From contig NW_020653750.1 of assembly GCF_003589595.1 (NCBI RefSeq), positions 6,835,474 through 6,899,473 on the forward strand: DNA of 64,000 nt, given 5' to 3'. This DNA is from Hyposmocoma kahamanoa (Eukaryota; Arthropoda; Insecta; Lepidoptera; Cosmopterigidae). A model generated the notes under the pieces. It was not told the origin of the DNA and did not search any database. It saw only the letters and a program-made list of their open reading frames with translations. Both the position numbers and the translations under genes were made by a program. Shown here in pieces: positions 55,530-64,000 of the stretch (position 1 is its first letter; the number at the start of each line of letters is the position of its first letter).

Positions 55530-55745
55530 ATGGCAAGTTACGGCGTCGAGAAACGTGTGCAAATGATAAAAATTTATTATCAAAATGGTTGCGCCCATTT
55601 TACTTTCCAGTAACGTTTCACATTCGTTCGTTTAACATTCAACGTTTGATGGCCATATTCGAGTCGACCGGTTATCGAACCATTAGCCAACACCGTACGT
55701 CAACGAAACGGTCAAGATCTGCCGAAAACATCGCCGCTGTTCGAG
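55530..55745 (+). pseudogene. Transposase N-terminus, left arm and core
   Basis: From ATG at 55530: MASYGVEKRVQMIKIYYQNG, then a stop at 55611-55613. A shifted frame continues with LMAIFESTGYRTISQ and RSRSAENIAAVRERAQ, typical of the HTH and linker of mariner-type transposases. About 70 codons of a roughly 350-codon family; no catalytic domain. Confidence 0.65.
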
Positions 55746-55765
55746 AGAGAGCCCAAGGCAGCCTA

Positions 55766-55855
55766 TTAAGCGCGCATCGTTGCCACAATAGAACACTCAT
55801 TTTGATAATACATTTTTACCATTAGCACGTATTGCACGACGCTGTAACTTGCCAT
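55766..55855 (-). pseudogene. Transposase N-terminus, inverted right arm
   Basis: From ATG at 55855-55853 on the minus strand: MASYSVVQYVLMVKMYYQNE, then a stop at 55768-55766. It clearly matches the left arm, sharing MASY, V, YYQN and C, but has diverged independently. Confidence 0.65.
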
Positions 55856-55965
55856 GATGATTTGCCTTTAGCGACTGAAAACTAACCATTAGATTTGACA
55901 AAAACAGCCTCAACAACATGGCCATCATGAACTGTCAAAATCTACCCGCCCTTGATGGAAAACCT

Positions 55966-56724
55966 TTTATATTATTATTATGTTAATGACGATTATATAT
56001 TACATACATAGATATACACTATACTGCTCACACACAAGAACAAAAACGGTACATAAACAACTTAAAACTAATGTGGGTCAAAGCGACCTTATCGCTAAGA
56101 TCAATACCTGCCAGATATCCTTTGAGGTAGAGGCAAGCTAATCAGAGAGGGAGACGTAGTGTGCCAATAGCAAAATTTGAATTGAATAAACAAAAACTTA
56201 TATTTTATTAAATAATAAATAACGATATAGATACATATTTGTATATATAAATATATATATACACGCTGCATACTAGGACAGTGTCAAAAGATATTTTCGC
56301 AATCCAGTTTTGAAAACATGAAGCGACTTCGAATGTGAAATGAATGCAAATGATGAAATACACATTTTCCTTATTTGACGCTAACGCTATTGACTTTTGA
56401 AAATAATATATATATTTTTGATATTATAACGGGTGGAATATACAGGTTCTATAACCTCAATACCTTTAAAGTTAAAATATACAATCAGCTTATAGGCGAA
56501 CATGTGTATTTGTACTAAGTGCGATACAAATAGTGGATACTTATGTGAGGGCACCGACTGTGCCATACCGGATCCATGTTGTTAATTTCAGTTGTTTTTG
56601 ATATCAATAGGTGAGTGAGTAGATAAACAGGAGCCTATATATTTAAACCGTTCATGGACAGTAACGGCGTTTACCGTAAAATCAAATATCAGAGTATGAT
56701 GGTACGGGATACCCTCTATTTCTC
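55966..56724. other. AT-rich non-coding stretch
   Basis: No gene or element recognised. Confidence 0.4.
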
Positions 56725-56800
56725 TATGCTTACTTAGCTGGCTCAGCGACCTGAAGTGGATATTGGTCTATACCGACCATTCTGACACATTCCACAGTGA
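56725..56800 (-). pseudogene. LINE 3' end of the 26.4-kb family
   Basis: The complement contains SEWS and an IHFRSLSQ-like end, then an AAGTAAG tail, as at 26430. An internal deletion has removed the RQKW block. Confidence 0.5.
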
Positions 56801-57015
56801 CTATAAAACCACAGTATCTCAAGACAAAAGTCTTCGACCAGTGTGTGTTGCCAGTGATGACTTATGGCACTGAGATGAAAGAAAGAAAGAAAGAAAGCGT
56901 AAGGTCACCCAAAGAGCAATGGAAAGGGCTATGCTTGGATTTTTATTGCGAGATCAAATCAGTAATTAGAATATCAGCAAGGGAACCAGAGGTTACTCTG
57001 GTTATAGCTATATAG
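56790..57015 (+). pseudogene. RTE-clade LINE relic, first part
   Basis: Encodes LKTKVFDQCVLPVMTYGTE and, after a GAAA microsatellite expansion at 56875-56896 replacing the usual TWxLT region, a block matching QRAMERAMLGF in a shifted frame and LRDQIS. The element continues at 57666, so the two parts were separated by an insertion. Confidence 0.65.
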
Positions 57016-57084
57016 ATAGTAGTTATGTGAAAACTGAAAAAGAAACTCGTATCTGGAGCTGCGTCGTCAGTACCACCGAGACGT

Positions 57085-57480
57085 ATTGATCAGTGCGATG
57101 AGGACGGCTTTCGGAAGGTGGAAAAGAAAAAGAAGAACACCAGCCGAAACCTTAGTGGCACCGCCCTGACTGGCCCGAATCATTTATTGCGTCCAGCGGT
57201 ACCGACGACGTTGTTATACGTGTCGCGTCTCCATTACTCCACCAAGTCTGCGGATATTGTGGAGTACATGCGAGTGAAGACCAACGCAAACCTGAGGGTC
57301 GAGCGGTTTGAGTCGCGCCACAATGTGAATTTTAATTCATTTGTGGTGCGAGTACCAACTCAACACCTGTCGACCTTCATGAGAGACTTTTGGCCGAAGG
57401 GTGTCATGTATCGGCGTTTCCGAGGACGGCTACCGGACACCCACGTTGCGTCACAAGTCGAAGTACATACGTGTAAATAA
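57085..57480 (+). pseudogene. LINE ORF1 C-terminal domain
   Basis: Open to TAA at 57478-57480. Starts with DEDGFRKVEKKKKN, then LLYVSRLHYSTKSADIVEYM, ESRHNVNFNSFVVRVPTQHL, and WPKGVMYRRFRGRLPD. This is the compact C-terminal domain found in insect LINE ORF1 proteins. It aligns in layout with residues 350-440 of the intact ORF1 at 8.8 kb (NSFVVRVP with ASFKLNVP; FWPKGVMYRRFRG with GVWAEGICIKPWR). The listed start at 57118 is GTG; no ATG opens this frame. Likely role in the parent: RNA binding. Confidence 0.7.
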
Positions 57481-57631
57481 ATAGTGTTATATGTATATTA
57501 TCATGTTATATTGTATTTATGATTAGTCCGTAAGGTATTTATTTAATATTTCTGTTATTGTTTTATTATATTATTGTTATATTATATGTATGTTAGTCTG
57601 TAAGGTATGTATCTATGGGTCCTAGTTGCCT

Positions 57632-57665
57632 GAAATAAATAAATAAATAAATAAATAAAATAAAT
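57632..57665 (+). repeat. AAAT microsatellite (retroposon tail)
   Basis: About eight AAAT units forming the 3' tail of the ORF1 fragment. Confidence 0.8.
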
Positions 57666-57905
57666 AGCCCAAAGAATTAAACTAAAGAAAGAATTAAAGA
57701 GACTTAAGTGGGCAGGGCACATTCTTCGCAGAACAGATTGCCAATGATGTCGAAGTGTTCTCGAGCAGCGACCGCCTACCGGAAGACGCAGCATGAAGGC
57801 TGCGGGAATCCGCTGGATGCAAGCGACGTAGGACAGATCATTGTGGCATTCTTTCGGGGAGGCCTATGTTCAGCAGTGGACGTCTTTTGGCTAGAACGAT
57901 GACGA
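57666..57905 (+). pseudogene. RTE-clade LINE relic, second part and 3' end
   Basis: IAQRI, then LKWAGHILRRTDCQ, ending in a frame with AGIRWMQAT and EAYVQQWTSFG and a stop followed by GATGACGATGA, the usual short RTE tail. Several frame changes. It completes the part at 56790-57015. Confidence 0.7.
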
Positions 57906-58085
57906 TGAGACACATGGAGCTTCTGTAGGTCTTTAGCGACTCCATAGTTCCAGCGATATCTTGGACGTCCCACTGGATGATGATCCCAGAGTTGCCTAAG
58001 TAAATGCGCTCTTTTGGTAGCTTGATCCTTTTCGATTCTTTCTACTTAACCTAGCCAGCAAAGTCGGGCAGATTTTATTTTACTT
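57906..58085 (-). pseudogene. LINE fragment of the 26.4-kb family
   Basis: The minus strand reads ERIEKDQATKRAHLLRQLWD, then VGRPRYRWNYGVAKDLQKL, the conserved C-terminal region just upstream of the SEWS/FGSLSQ end. It abuts the RTE end tail to tail. Confidence 0.6.
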
Positions 58086-58129
58086 TTTTTATTTCTCTAT
58101 TTAGAACTCAAAAAAACATCTGCGGGGCT

Positions 58130-58525
58130 TATACAGTGACAGTTTCTATGTAGGGTCCACCCACTGTTTCTCCATAGAGAAATATAATTATGTGCCAAAT
58201 AATCACACCAATTGCCTGGTCTCAAACTAGGGAATTAATTCTCTTTACTATTTGTACCAGCAGGCTTAGCATGAGCCCGAAGACAAAAGTTATCTCTTCT
58301 TCGAACTGCAAAGACTCGAGATTTTCGAGAGAAAATTGACAGTTCGAAGAAGAGATAACTTTTGTCTTCGGGCTCATGCTAAGCCTGCAGAGCAAATGAG
58401 TTCAATCGGGGGCACTTCCCGGAACACTCAGGCCAGAACCAATTTAAAGTTCATTTCCCAATTGGTCCTACCGGGAACCGAATCAGGGACCTCCTCATCC
58501 TGCGTTCACAGTATAAGTCGTGGGG
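58130..58525 (-). mobile_element. SINE family E carrying a palindrome
   Basis: Reverse copy: head complement GGGAACCGAATCAGGGACCT (box B complement) near 58471-58490 and the body down to 58395. The 3' region AATTGCCTGGTCTCAAAC lies at 58210-58230. The palindrome at 58260-58388 sits between these halves. Confidence 0.55.
58260..58388. repeat. Palindrome with perfect 49-base arms
   Basis: Arms 58260-58308 and 58340-58388 are exact reverse complements around a 31-base spacer. The spacer contains a smaller hairpin (CTCGA / TCGAG). The arms contain GCTTAGCATGAGCCCGAAGA. It appears inserted in a SINE E. Confidence 0.9.
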
Positions 58526-58574
58526 CGCCGAGATCATCAGTATCAACTCACTGACATAATTATAACTTTTTTTA

Positions 58575-58850
58575 TTGAAAAAACCGACTTCGAAAGTTTG
58601 CTTATCGGCTCTTTTATTGGAATTACAACTGTTTGCCAAGTTTTATTGAAATTGGTTAATGGAAAGTGCGCGAAACCGTATTCAACCACTAGTTTCCCGC
58701 CGTTATAGGTAGAATATTTTCCTTAAATTTATATGGGATCAATACTGAGATATTCCCTTTCCAACAAAAAAGAATCATCAAAATCGGTTCATACACAAAA
58801 AAAATTGAATTGAGAATATTATCTTTTTTTTAGTCGCCTAAAAATTTGCC
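58575..58850 (-). repeat. Family B, internally deleted
   Basis: AAAAAACCGACTTCGAAAGT, TGCCAAGTTTTATTGAAATT, CCTTTCCAACAAAAAAGAAT and a worn right end with TTGAATTGAGAATATT. It lacks about 150 bases of the middle seen at 10.4 and 25 kb. Confidence 0.6.
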
Positions 58851-59345
58851 GTGATGAATGTTTGTACTAAAAAAGTGCTTCAATACACAACGCAACGCTA
58901 ATGTTGAAAAACGAAGGACAATTGTGTCGTGACGAGTATGTATGTGAGACAACTGTTTCGTGCGACACGAGTCACGTGCCACCGCAACTAAGCTGCCTCG
59001 GCTATTTCAAATTTCTCCTGAAACATGCCACAAATGCTTAATTAAAGTGAACAAAACATGATTCCATGATACGTAGTAACATTGTAAATCATGTAATTCC
59101 ATGTATATGACTCGATGGGTCCTATGTATAAGGGCCAAAGCGCAAAATAACAATTTTACTGGAGAGGCTTTCAAACTTTCAATCTGGTATATTTTCAAGA
59201 TTTCCTTGTATTTCGAGGTTTCCTTGAATGTTTGACTTTGTTTGATTATAATGAAATAAAGCATTTCTCACAAAAAAAGTGAAATTGATGAAATTGTTAG
59301 TTTGGTCATTATACTTAGGACTCATCGATATTATAGCACGTGCAT
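58851..59345. other. Non-coding stretch
   Basis: Nothing recognised. Confidence 0.4.
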
Positions 59346-59349
59346 TTTT

Positions 59350-59605
59350 ATAGTACTAAGTGACGGGACGAACAAGTCATGCACCCAGTGGTAAGCGACA
59401 CGCCCGTCCATAGCAGTTGCAGTACCACTCAGAGTTTTAAGTCGCAAATATCTTGGGGGCACTGCCACTGCGCCCTGAGACATAAGTTGACAAGTCCTAT
59501 GTGTCTGTAATTTCACCAGCACCCTTCAATATCTAAACGCAGTAATGCTTACATTACCACTTGGCGGCAGAAATAGGTAAAGCGGCAGTACTTCCCTGAA
59601 TTAAC
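59350..59605 (-). repeat. Family C, well preserved
   Basis: TAAGTGACGGGACGAACAAG, GGTAAGCGACACGCCCGTCC, GTTGCAGTACCACTCAGAG, GAGACATAAGTTGACAAGTC, TGTCTGTAATTTCACCAGCA and GGCGGCAGAAATAGGTAAAG. Confidence 0.75.
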
Positions 59606-59634
59606 AACAACAAAGAGTTTTATAGTTTCTAGAG

Positions 59635-59830
59635 TAAGGGTAACTGATGGTTGTTGGGGCAGAAAGTTCTCGAATGAAGACCATGAACGATCTACTAGAT
59701 GGACGGATGACCTGGTAAGGACGGCGGGTAACCGATGGATGCACGTCCCGTCTGACCGGCTAGTCTGGAAATCTTTGGAGAGGCCTATGTCCAGCATTGG
59801 ACGTCTTCCAGCTGATATGATGGTGAAGAG
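59635..59830 (+). pseudogene. RTE-clade LINE 3' end
   Basis: STRWTDDLVRTAGNRWMHV and SDRLVWKSLE, then in a shifted frame EAYVQHWTSSS and a stop, followed by ATGATGGTGA. 5'-truncated. It is closer to the family consensus than the RTE relic at 57.7 kb. Confidence 0.7.
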
Positions 59831-60109
59831 TGTTTATTTATTGACATGTAACAATGCATGTTGAACTACTTTATTACCACGTGAATAAAAACATCGTCAA
59901 TTCACCATATAATGTAAGCACATGGGTGTAATAACTTGCGCATGTCTTAATGCGAAGACGCCCTACTTCTCGCCACTTCAGCCTACGTAAGTAGTTGATG
60001 GTAGGGCACACGTTTCGGTACACGTTGCAAGTAAACGAGCGAGGTACGTGAGTGGTTTGCCGGCCGGGTCACATACGTCGTGTACAGAGCCTTTTTATTT
60101 TTTTATGGT
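59831..60109. other. Non-coding stretch
   Basis: Bases 59990-60090 are GC-richer but unassigned. Confidence 0.4.
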
Positions 60110-60182
60110 ACTAAGTGATGGAAAGAACAAGTTGTACGCCTGGTGGTAAGCGATACGCCTATCTATAACAGTTGCAGCATAG

Positions 60183-60458
60183 TACAATGGGCTGAAAATC
60201 CGTTTTCGTGAACATTATTTTGCCCAGAATCTAGCGGGTGCACCCGCTACGTGGTATGTCAAAAATTGTAGAAAAATATAAAAATGTAAATATAAGTATA
60301 AGTATAAGTATAATGTAAGTATAAAAATGTTAATTGTGCCAAAGGATATTAGTGGCAATCTGTCGAGAATTGAGATATTCATTGTTAAAGTAATTTTTCC
60401 ATATAAAATTTTCAATTTTGTTGCCATGTCCACGAAAACGGATTTTCAGCCCACTGTG
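60183..60458. mobile_element. MITE with Transib-like CACARTGGG termini
   Basis: 276 bp. The right end reversed is CACAGTGGGCTGAAAATCCG; the left is TACAATGGGCTGAAAATCCG. The next bases TTTTCGTG(A/G)ACAT also match, about 30 bases of inverted repeat. The CAC(A)RTGG opening resembles the heptamer-like ends of Transib elements. An ATAAGT hexamer array lies inside (60285-60312). A five-base target duplication expected for Transib is not visible. Confidence 0.6.
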
Positions 60459-60598
60459 CGCCACTCAGAGCTTTAAATAGAAAAGACCTGAGAGGAACTG
60501 CCACTGCGCCTGTCATCTTGAGACATAATTTGAAAAATCCCATGTGCCTGTAATTTCACATTACCCTTCAAAACGGAAACAGAGTAATGATCACATTG

Positions 60599-60721
60599 AT
60601 CACTAATTACAGGTTTCTTACGCGGTATCAGTCAACCCGTGACCACGAAGCGTGTAACGGGTACCAAATATCCGGAAAACAAAAAGAACTGTACCATGAC
60701 AAGAAAACCGTAATTAGTGAC
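60599..60721. mobile_element. Small MITE with TCACTAATTAC ends
   Basis: 123 bp. Ends TCACTAATTACAGGTTTCTT and, reversed, TCACTAATTACGGTTTTCTT. The interior contains GTGACCACGAAGCG, echoing family D. Confidence 0.6.
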
Positions 60722-60815
60722 AATCATTTAGTGAATAACCACGAAAGCCTAAAAATCTGTGATGCTCACATTACTGCTTTACGAACTCTTTCACAAGGAG
60801 CTCTACTGCTACAAT

Positions 60816-61419
60816 ATTATCCAATAAAATCCAATAAAATCAAATGAAACCAAAAATCATCCAATCAAATGACGAATATAGTTAGTAGTTTTATAATTGG
60901 TCGCAAATACTTGGTTTTAATGTGATCGATTTTAAAATTTTCATTGTACCTACTCGTATTCGGGTTTATAAAGTTCCTCGACATAGACTTGCAAGCTACA
61001 TTAGTCCTGAAACACGACTATAGCAACATAACCGCAAAGCGACAGAATTGTAGTGAAAACAAAAAGAGCTAGTTTTGTTGTGCCGCCGCGTGTGATCGCG
61101 AGCACCGCACGACGGCAACGTGATTTGCATTCTGCAAGTGTCGTGTCGAGTGAATCGCGCGAAACATCCATTTACAAAGTAATCCGTAGCAATTGTCGTA
61201 TTTCTTTGGTGCAAAAAAGAATACGAATGTTGAGAAGTTAACATTGTTGATACGATCTTTCGTTCGCTTTTTGTGTTTACTCTGCTGCTGTGCTCTATGT
61301 TGGAATTCTGTTAACTTGTTCTTCGAGTTTCGTATTTATTTGCGATATCATATTATAGTTATATTAATATTTGGTAACGGGAATAAACGCGTGTGAACAA
61401 TTTAATAGGTATTTTTACA
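60816..61419. other. Non-coding stretch, balanced composition in part
   Basis: Bases 61050-61250 are GC-balanced with short frames on both strands (62 and 82 codons), none with a recognised feature. Confidence 0.35.
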
Positions 61420-61515
61420 ACTACATATTTCCCGATGTTTCACCCAGGGTGCACTGGCTGTGGTCACGGGCTGACTGGTGATGCGGTGTTACGTCACCAT
61501 TCCGGTGGTAGAAGC
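61420..61515 (+). repeat. Family D-like fragment
   Basis: TTCCCGATGTTTCACCC, GGCTGTGGTCACGGGCTGAC and GATGCGGTGTTACG resemble the CGACGTTTCG / GGTCACGG blocks of family D. Highly diverged. Confidence 0.4.
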
Positions 61516-62629
61516 TTCATCTAACCTCGCTATGTTTTTCAAAGTACTGGTACATCAACAACCTCAGACTATCGGTCCGAATCAACCGAATGTTGGCAGA
61601 AGGTCAAAAAGCCATTTTTTGTATCGTAAAACAATTTGTAAATAAATACGTCTGTCTGTAACTAAAGTAACTATGAGTTTAAAAGTGATTAGCGACCACA
61701 AAAAAAATTTTGACGATACTTGTGAAACACAAAGGCAAATGTAATTATTTCCAATAATACAAGTACAATATGCTCAAAAAATACGTAAATAAAATATATC
61801 TTTAAATAAGAGTCCCTAAAAAATAAAAAATAAATGCAACGGACTTTACTCTGTAATACAAATAACTTTTAATCTTCCAGTTAAATGGCAAAAAAAAATG
61901 TTTTATTTTCATACCTACTCTATTAAGTCTAGGGCTTCCACAAAATGTTTACTCAAATTAACGGGTAGAGTTACACATAAAAAGAAATCGCTCTACAAAG
62001 GGATTGTTTGTGCTGTTAGCCAACAACTTTTCTAAATAGTTACTCTATTCTTATAAATCTTCGTATAACTATGTAATTTATGTAAGTTTTAAATAAAAAT
62101 ATAAACTTAACCGATATAAAGCCACACAAAAATTCAAAGTTTGAGTTTAGGATATGTAAATTTAACACCAGCGCAAATAAAAGTAAATAAAATAAATTAA
62201 TAAAATATTTTAAATAATTTTTTGATTGAAAGAAATATATAAAAACGAAGAGGATAACCGCTAAATACAATTCTAAATTTGAGCAAAGGAAAATTGGATC
62301 TCGATCGACCGCCCACGGTTTGTAACCTAAATTTTCCTTTGCGAATTTAAAGTTTCTCTTCGTTTCGGCGTCAATCAATTGTTTACTAATACAGTGGAAA
62401 AAACAAAATGCTATTTGATGATCTTAATCTGAATTGCAATTACTTTAGTCTATCCTATGTTTATATCTTAAGATATGCAGCGATCTTTATGAAGTATTTA
62501 ACTTATTAGATTTTATTTAAATTTTTCTTTGTCCCCGTATCTACTACGTTGTTAGAACTTGATGTATAAGGTCCCAAAAAAGCAAGATTTTGACTTTTTT
62601 ATTATTATTATCAGCTCTTTCAAACGTGC
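61516..62629. other. AT-rich non-coding stretch
   Basis: The 112-codon minus-strand frame at 62040-62378 is rich in Phe, Ile, Leu and Tyr because of AT bias. I do not support it as a gene. Confidence 0.4.
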
Positions 62630-62860
62630 ACAATCAACCCTATCTATTTCTGCCGCCAACCATAATGTGAGCATTACTGCGTTTCGGTTTTGAAGGGTAG
62701 GGGCGCCGCCGCCGCCGGTGCAATTACCGGCACATGGGACTTGTCAACTTGTATCTCAAGGCGACGAGTGCAGTGGCAATGCAGTTAAAGCTATGAGTAG
62801 TGTTGCAAATTTTATGGACAGGTGTGTCGCTATCACCAGGGCTTACGACTTGTTAAAATT
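62630..62860 (+). repeat. Family C with a GCC run
   Basis: CTATTTCTGCCGCCAACCAT, ATGTGAGCATTACTGCG, GGTTTTGAAGGGTAGGGGC, then a short GCC expansion at 62705-62717, ACATGGGACTTGTCAACTTG and ATGGACAGGTGTGTCGC. 5' start missing. Confidence 0.65.
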
Positions 62861-62984
62861 TATGAAATATATTATTTATTTCTTTTATTTACTTTATATC
62901 ATAGCAAAAAAACTTTTTTTTTGTCATTTCATTAATTAATTAATAATTTTTTTTCTATCGGATACATTTCGGGGAGTGGAACTT
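62861..62984. other. AT-rich spacer
   Basis: Nothing recognised. Confidence 0.3.
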
Positions 62985-63300
62985 TTAAATTTAGTTCCAC
63001 CCTCACCGTTCCTCCTTCGGTCGACTAGAAGGTCCTGAACACTCCATCTTTATGTCGTTGATATACCACTCATTCGCACTAAGCGCTTTGCTTCCTTCTT
63101 TCGGGATGCGTACGGCAAAGGAATGGATTGCTCTACCCGCAACTGTGTTTCCCGAAAAGTACAATTTGGAGCTATTCAAGGCTAGAGGGATTAGACATTT
63201 TTAGGCAAACGCTTACCATCGTCTGTCACATCGTCGCTGAACGTCAGGTGAGATTGTGGTCAAGCGTAGGTTATTATATATTAAAAAAGAAAAAAAAAAC
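62985..63300 (+). pseudogene. LINE ORF2 C-terminus and 3' end
   Basis: One open frame reads LLPSFGMRTAKEWIALPATV, then FPEKYNLELFKARGIRHF and a stop near 63203. This is the C-terminal RTAKEW-x-x-LP-x-x-VFP motif of insect Jockey/CR1-like LINEs. The 3' UTR ends with GAACGTCAGGTGAGATTGTG and an A-run at 63283-63299. The ending resembles the relic at 35 kb but the coding part differs, so it is a sister subfamily. Confidence 0.7.
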
Positions 63301-63621
63301 ATTTTACAAACGTTATTAAGTAAATACATGCAGCGTTAGCTCAAAAACAGCTGAGTGTTTATCCATCCACAGCGATTCGTTCTAATAAGTATTTTCTTAC
63401 TTTGTATTTACATTTCCCTTCTACATACAAATATTTTGGTACAAGCAAGAAAATACTCACGATTATTTAAAAACTATTATACTACTTTAAAGGTTCGACT
63501 TTGCTGTTACCAATTCAAGAGAATGCATTTATTAAATATATACATTATAATGACAATGAGATGAATAAAATGTGCAGACAAATTGGAAACTTTTTATTGA
63601 TTATAAATAAATTTAAGAAAT

Positions 63622-63770
63622 GGAACTATTTTTCCGGATTTAAATCGCGTATATTTGGTTTTTTCAAACAAACCGACGTTGTAAAGGGCCCGAAAAGTAT
63701 TTATGTTGTCCGAAACGTCGGTTTGTTTGAAATCCGGAAAAATAGTTCATTTCCTATGTGTAATGTATAA
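63622..63770. repeat. Family D palindrome
   Basis: Left arm 63622-63680 has GGAACTATTTTTCCGGATTT, a 22-base interruption, then TCAAACAAACCGACGTT. The right arm 63714-63748 is the uninterrupted reverse complement. The interruption (63642-63663) is also in the unpaired copy at 14.5 kb. Confidence 0.75.
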
Positions 63771-64000
63771 ATATGTAAAATAATTTTTTTAGTAACTGTA
63801 GTCATAAATACGATCTCCAGCTAAATGTGAATGTGACAAATATTATCAATTAATATTAGTCACATTTTGTAATACAAATCGCTTACATAGTTAACTTTTA
63901 GTGGATAGCATGCACCCGCATATGGAATGAAGTTTATGCACCGCGTGAACGCAACGATGTTTGCACGACCATATTGGTGGTCGGTAGCAAATATTTGCGA
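63771..64000. other. Non-coding stretch to the window edge
   Basis: Nothing recognised. Confidence 0.35.

Larger units (their letters stand above)
55422..55964. mobile_element. Foldback derived from a mariner/IS630-type transposon
   Basis: The two ends are imperfect inverted repeats of roughly 190 bases. From outside in they share GG-TTTTCCAT, GGGTAGATTTTGACA, GTGTTGTTAAGGCTG-type, TTTTCAGTC(A/G)CTAAAG and AAATCATCATGGCAAGTTAC. Each arm ends in the same transposase start codon reading inward. Between the arms (55614-55765) more of the transposase N-terminus is readable in the plus direction. So the element looks like the 5' end of a transposon joined to an inverted second copy of that end. 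The left arm resembles insect mariner-type transposases with a DUF4817-like HTH. Confidence 0.7.
57016..57665 (+). mobile_element. LINE ORF1-only fragment inserted in RTE
   Basis: A 5'-truncated segment with the end of an ORF1, a 3' region with GTATCTATGGGTCCTAGTTG and CCTGAAATAAATAAATAAA, and a tetranucleotide tail. No endonuclease or RT lies between ORF1 and the tail, so the source is an ORF1-only element, or a large deletion removed ORF2. The 3' region TTAGTC(C/T)GTAAGGTAT is present twice (57524 and 57593), a short internal duplication. Confidence 0.6.
60110..60815 (-). repeat. Family C split by two MITEs
   Basis: Pieces at 60110-60178, 60459-60598 and 60722-60815 join into one reverse copy. 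The last piece ends CTTTCACAAGGAGCTCTACT and GCTACA, the true family start. The inserts at 60183-60458 and 60599-60721 are later arrivals. Confidence 0.7.

Noticed and set aside
62040..62378. 112-codon minus-strand frame with hydrophobic stretches that could pass as membrane segments
   Set aside because: AT-driven Phe/Leu/Ile runs; no recognisable receptor or transporter motif.

Overview
This window reads as non-coding, repeat-packed DNA from an insect nuclear genome, most likely a moth or butterfly (Lepidoptera). The reasons are low overall GC, no dense long ORFs, tRNA-headed SINEs, a mixture of LINE clades, and repeat families whose wording I associate with Lepidoptera. The species assignment is from memory of repeat families and cannot be proved here. 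I find no convincing host protein-coding gene, no true tRNA or rRNA gene and no CRISPR array. The only long intact reading frames belong to one LINE retrotransposon.

Layout. 1-4.3 kb: AT-rich DNA, a short promoter-like stretch with 16-bp repeats, and a foldback MITE. 4.3-9.0 kb (minus): an apparently full-length two-ORF LINE whose ORF1 has a PHD-like zinc finger and whose ORF2 has an endonuclease and a reverse transcriptase. 10-15 kb: a perfect 84-bp hairpin, an abundant 0.45-kb repeat (family B here) and SINE copies. 15.5-16.7 kb: a RTE relic next to a Jockey/CR1-like LINE 3' end into which an R1-clade LINE end has inserted with a 16-bp target-site duplication. 17-23 kb: a possible orphan exon, a 22-bp tandem repeat, a Harbinger-like MITE with TTA duplications sitting inside another foldback, and nested SINEs. 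25-28.8 kb: more family B, two LINE 3' fragments and a minisatellite. 35.2-37.7 kb (minus): a decayed LINE with frameshifts and a destroyed RT active site. 38-54 kb: two TA-flanked MITEs, several SINEs, a 43-bp-arm hairpin and a composite MITE. 55.4-56.0 kb: a foldback carrying two inward-facing starts of a mariner/IS630-type transposase. 56.7-58.5 kb: RTE pieces split by a LINE ORF1-only fragment, then a 49-bp-arm hairpin. 59-64 kb: a RTE 3' end, a MITE with Transib-like termini, a LINE 3' end and another palindrome.

The genes act as mobile elements only. The intact LINE could supply reverse transcriptase in trans; the SINEs, MITEs and ORF1-only relic are the kind of non-autonomous passengers that depend on such enzymes. 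Family letters used here: A, E, F and G are tRNA-like SINEs; B, C and D are unclassified interspersed repeats; H is a TA-flanked MITE. Coordinates of diverged repeats are good to roughly 10-20 bases.
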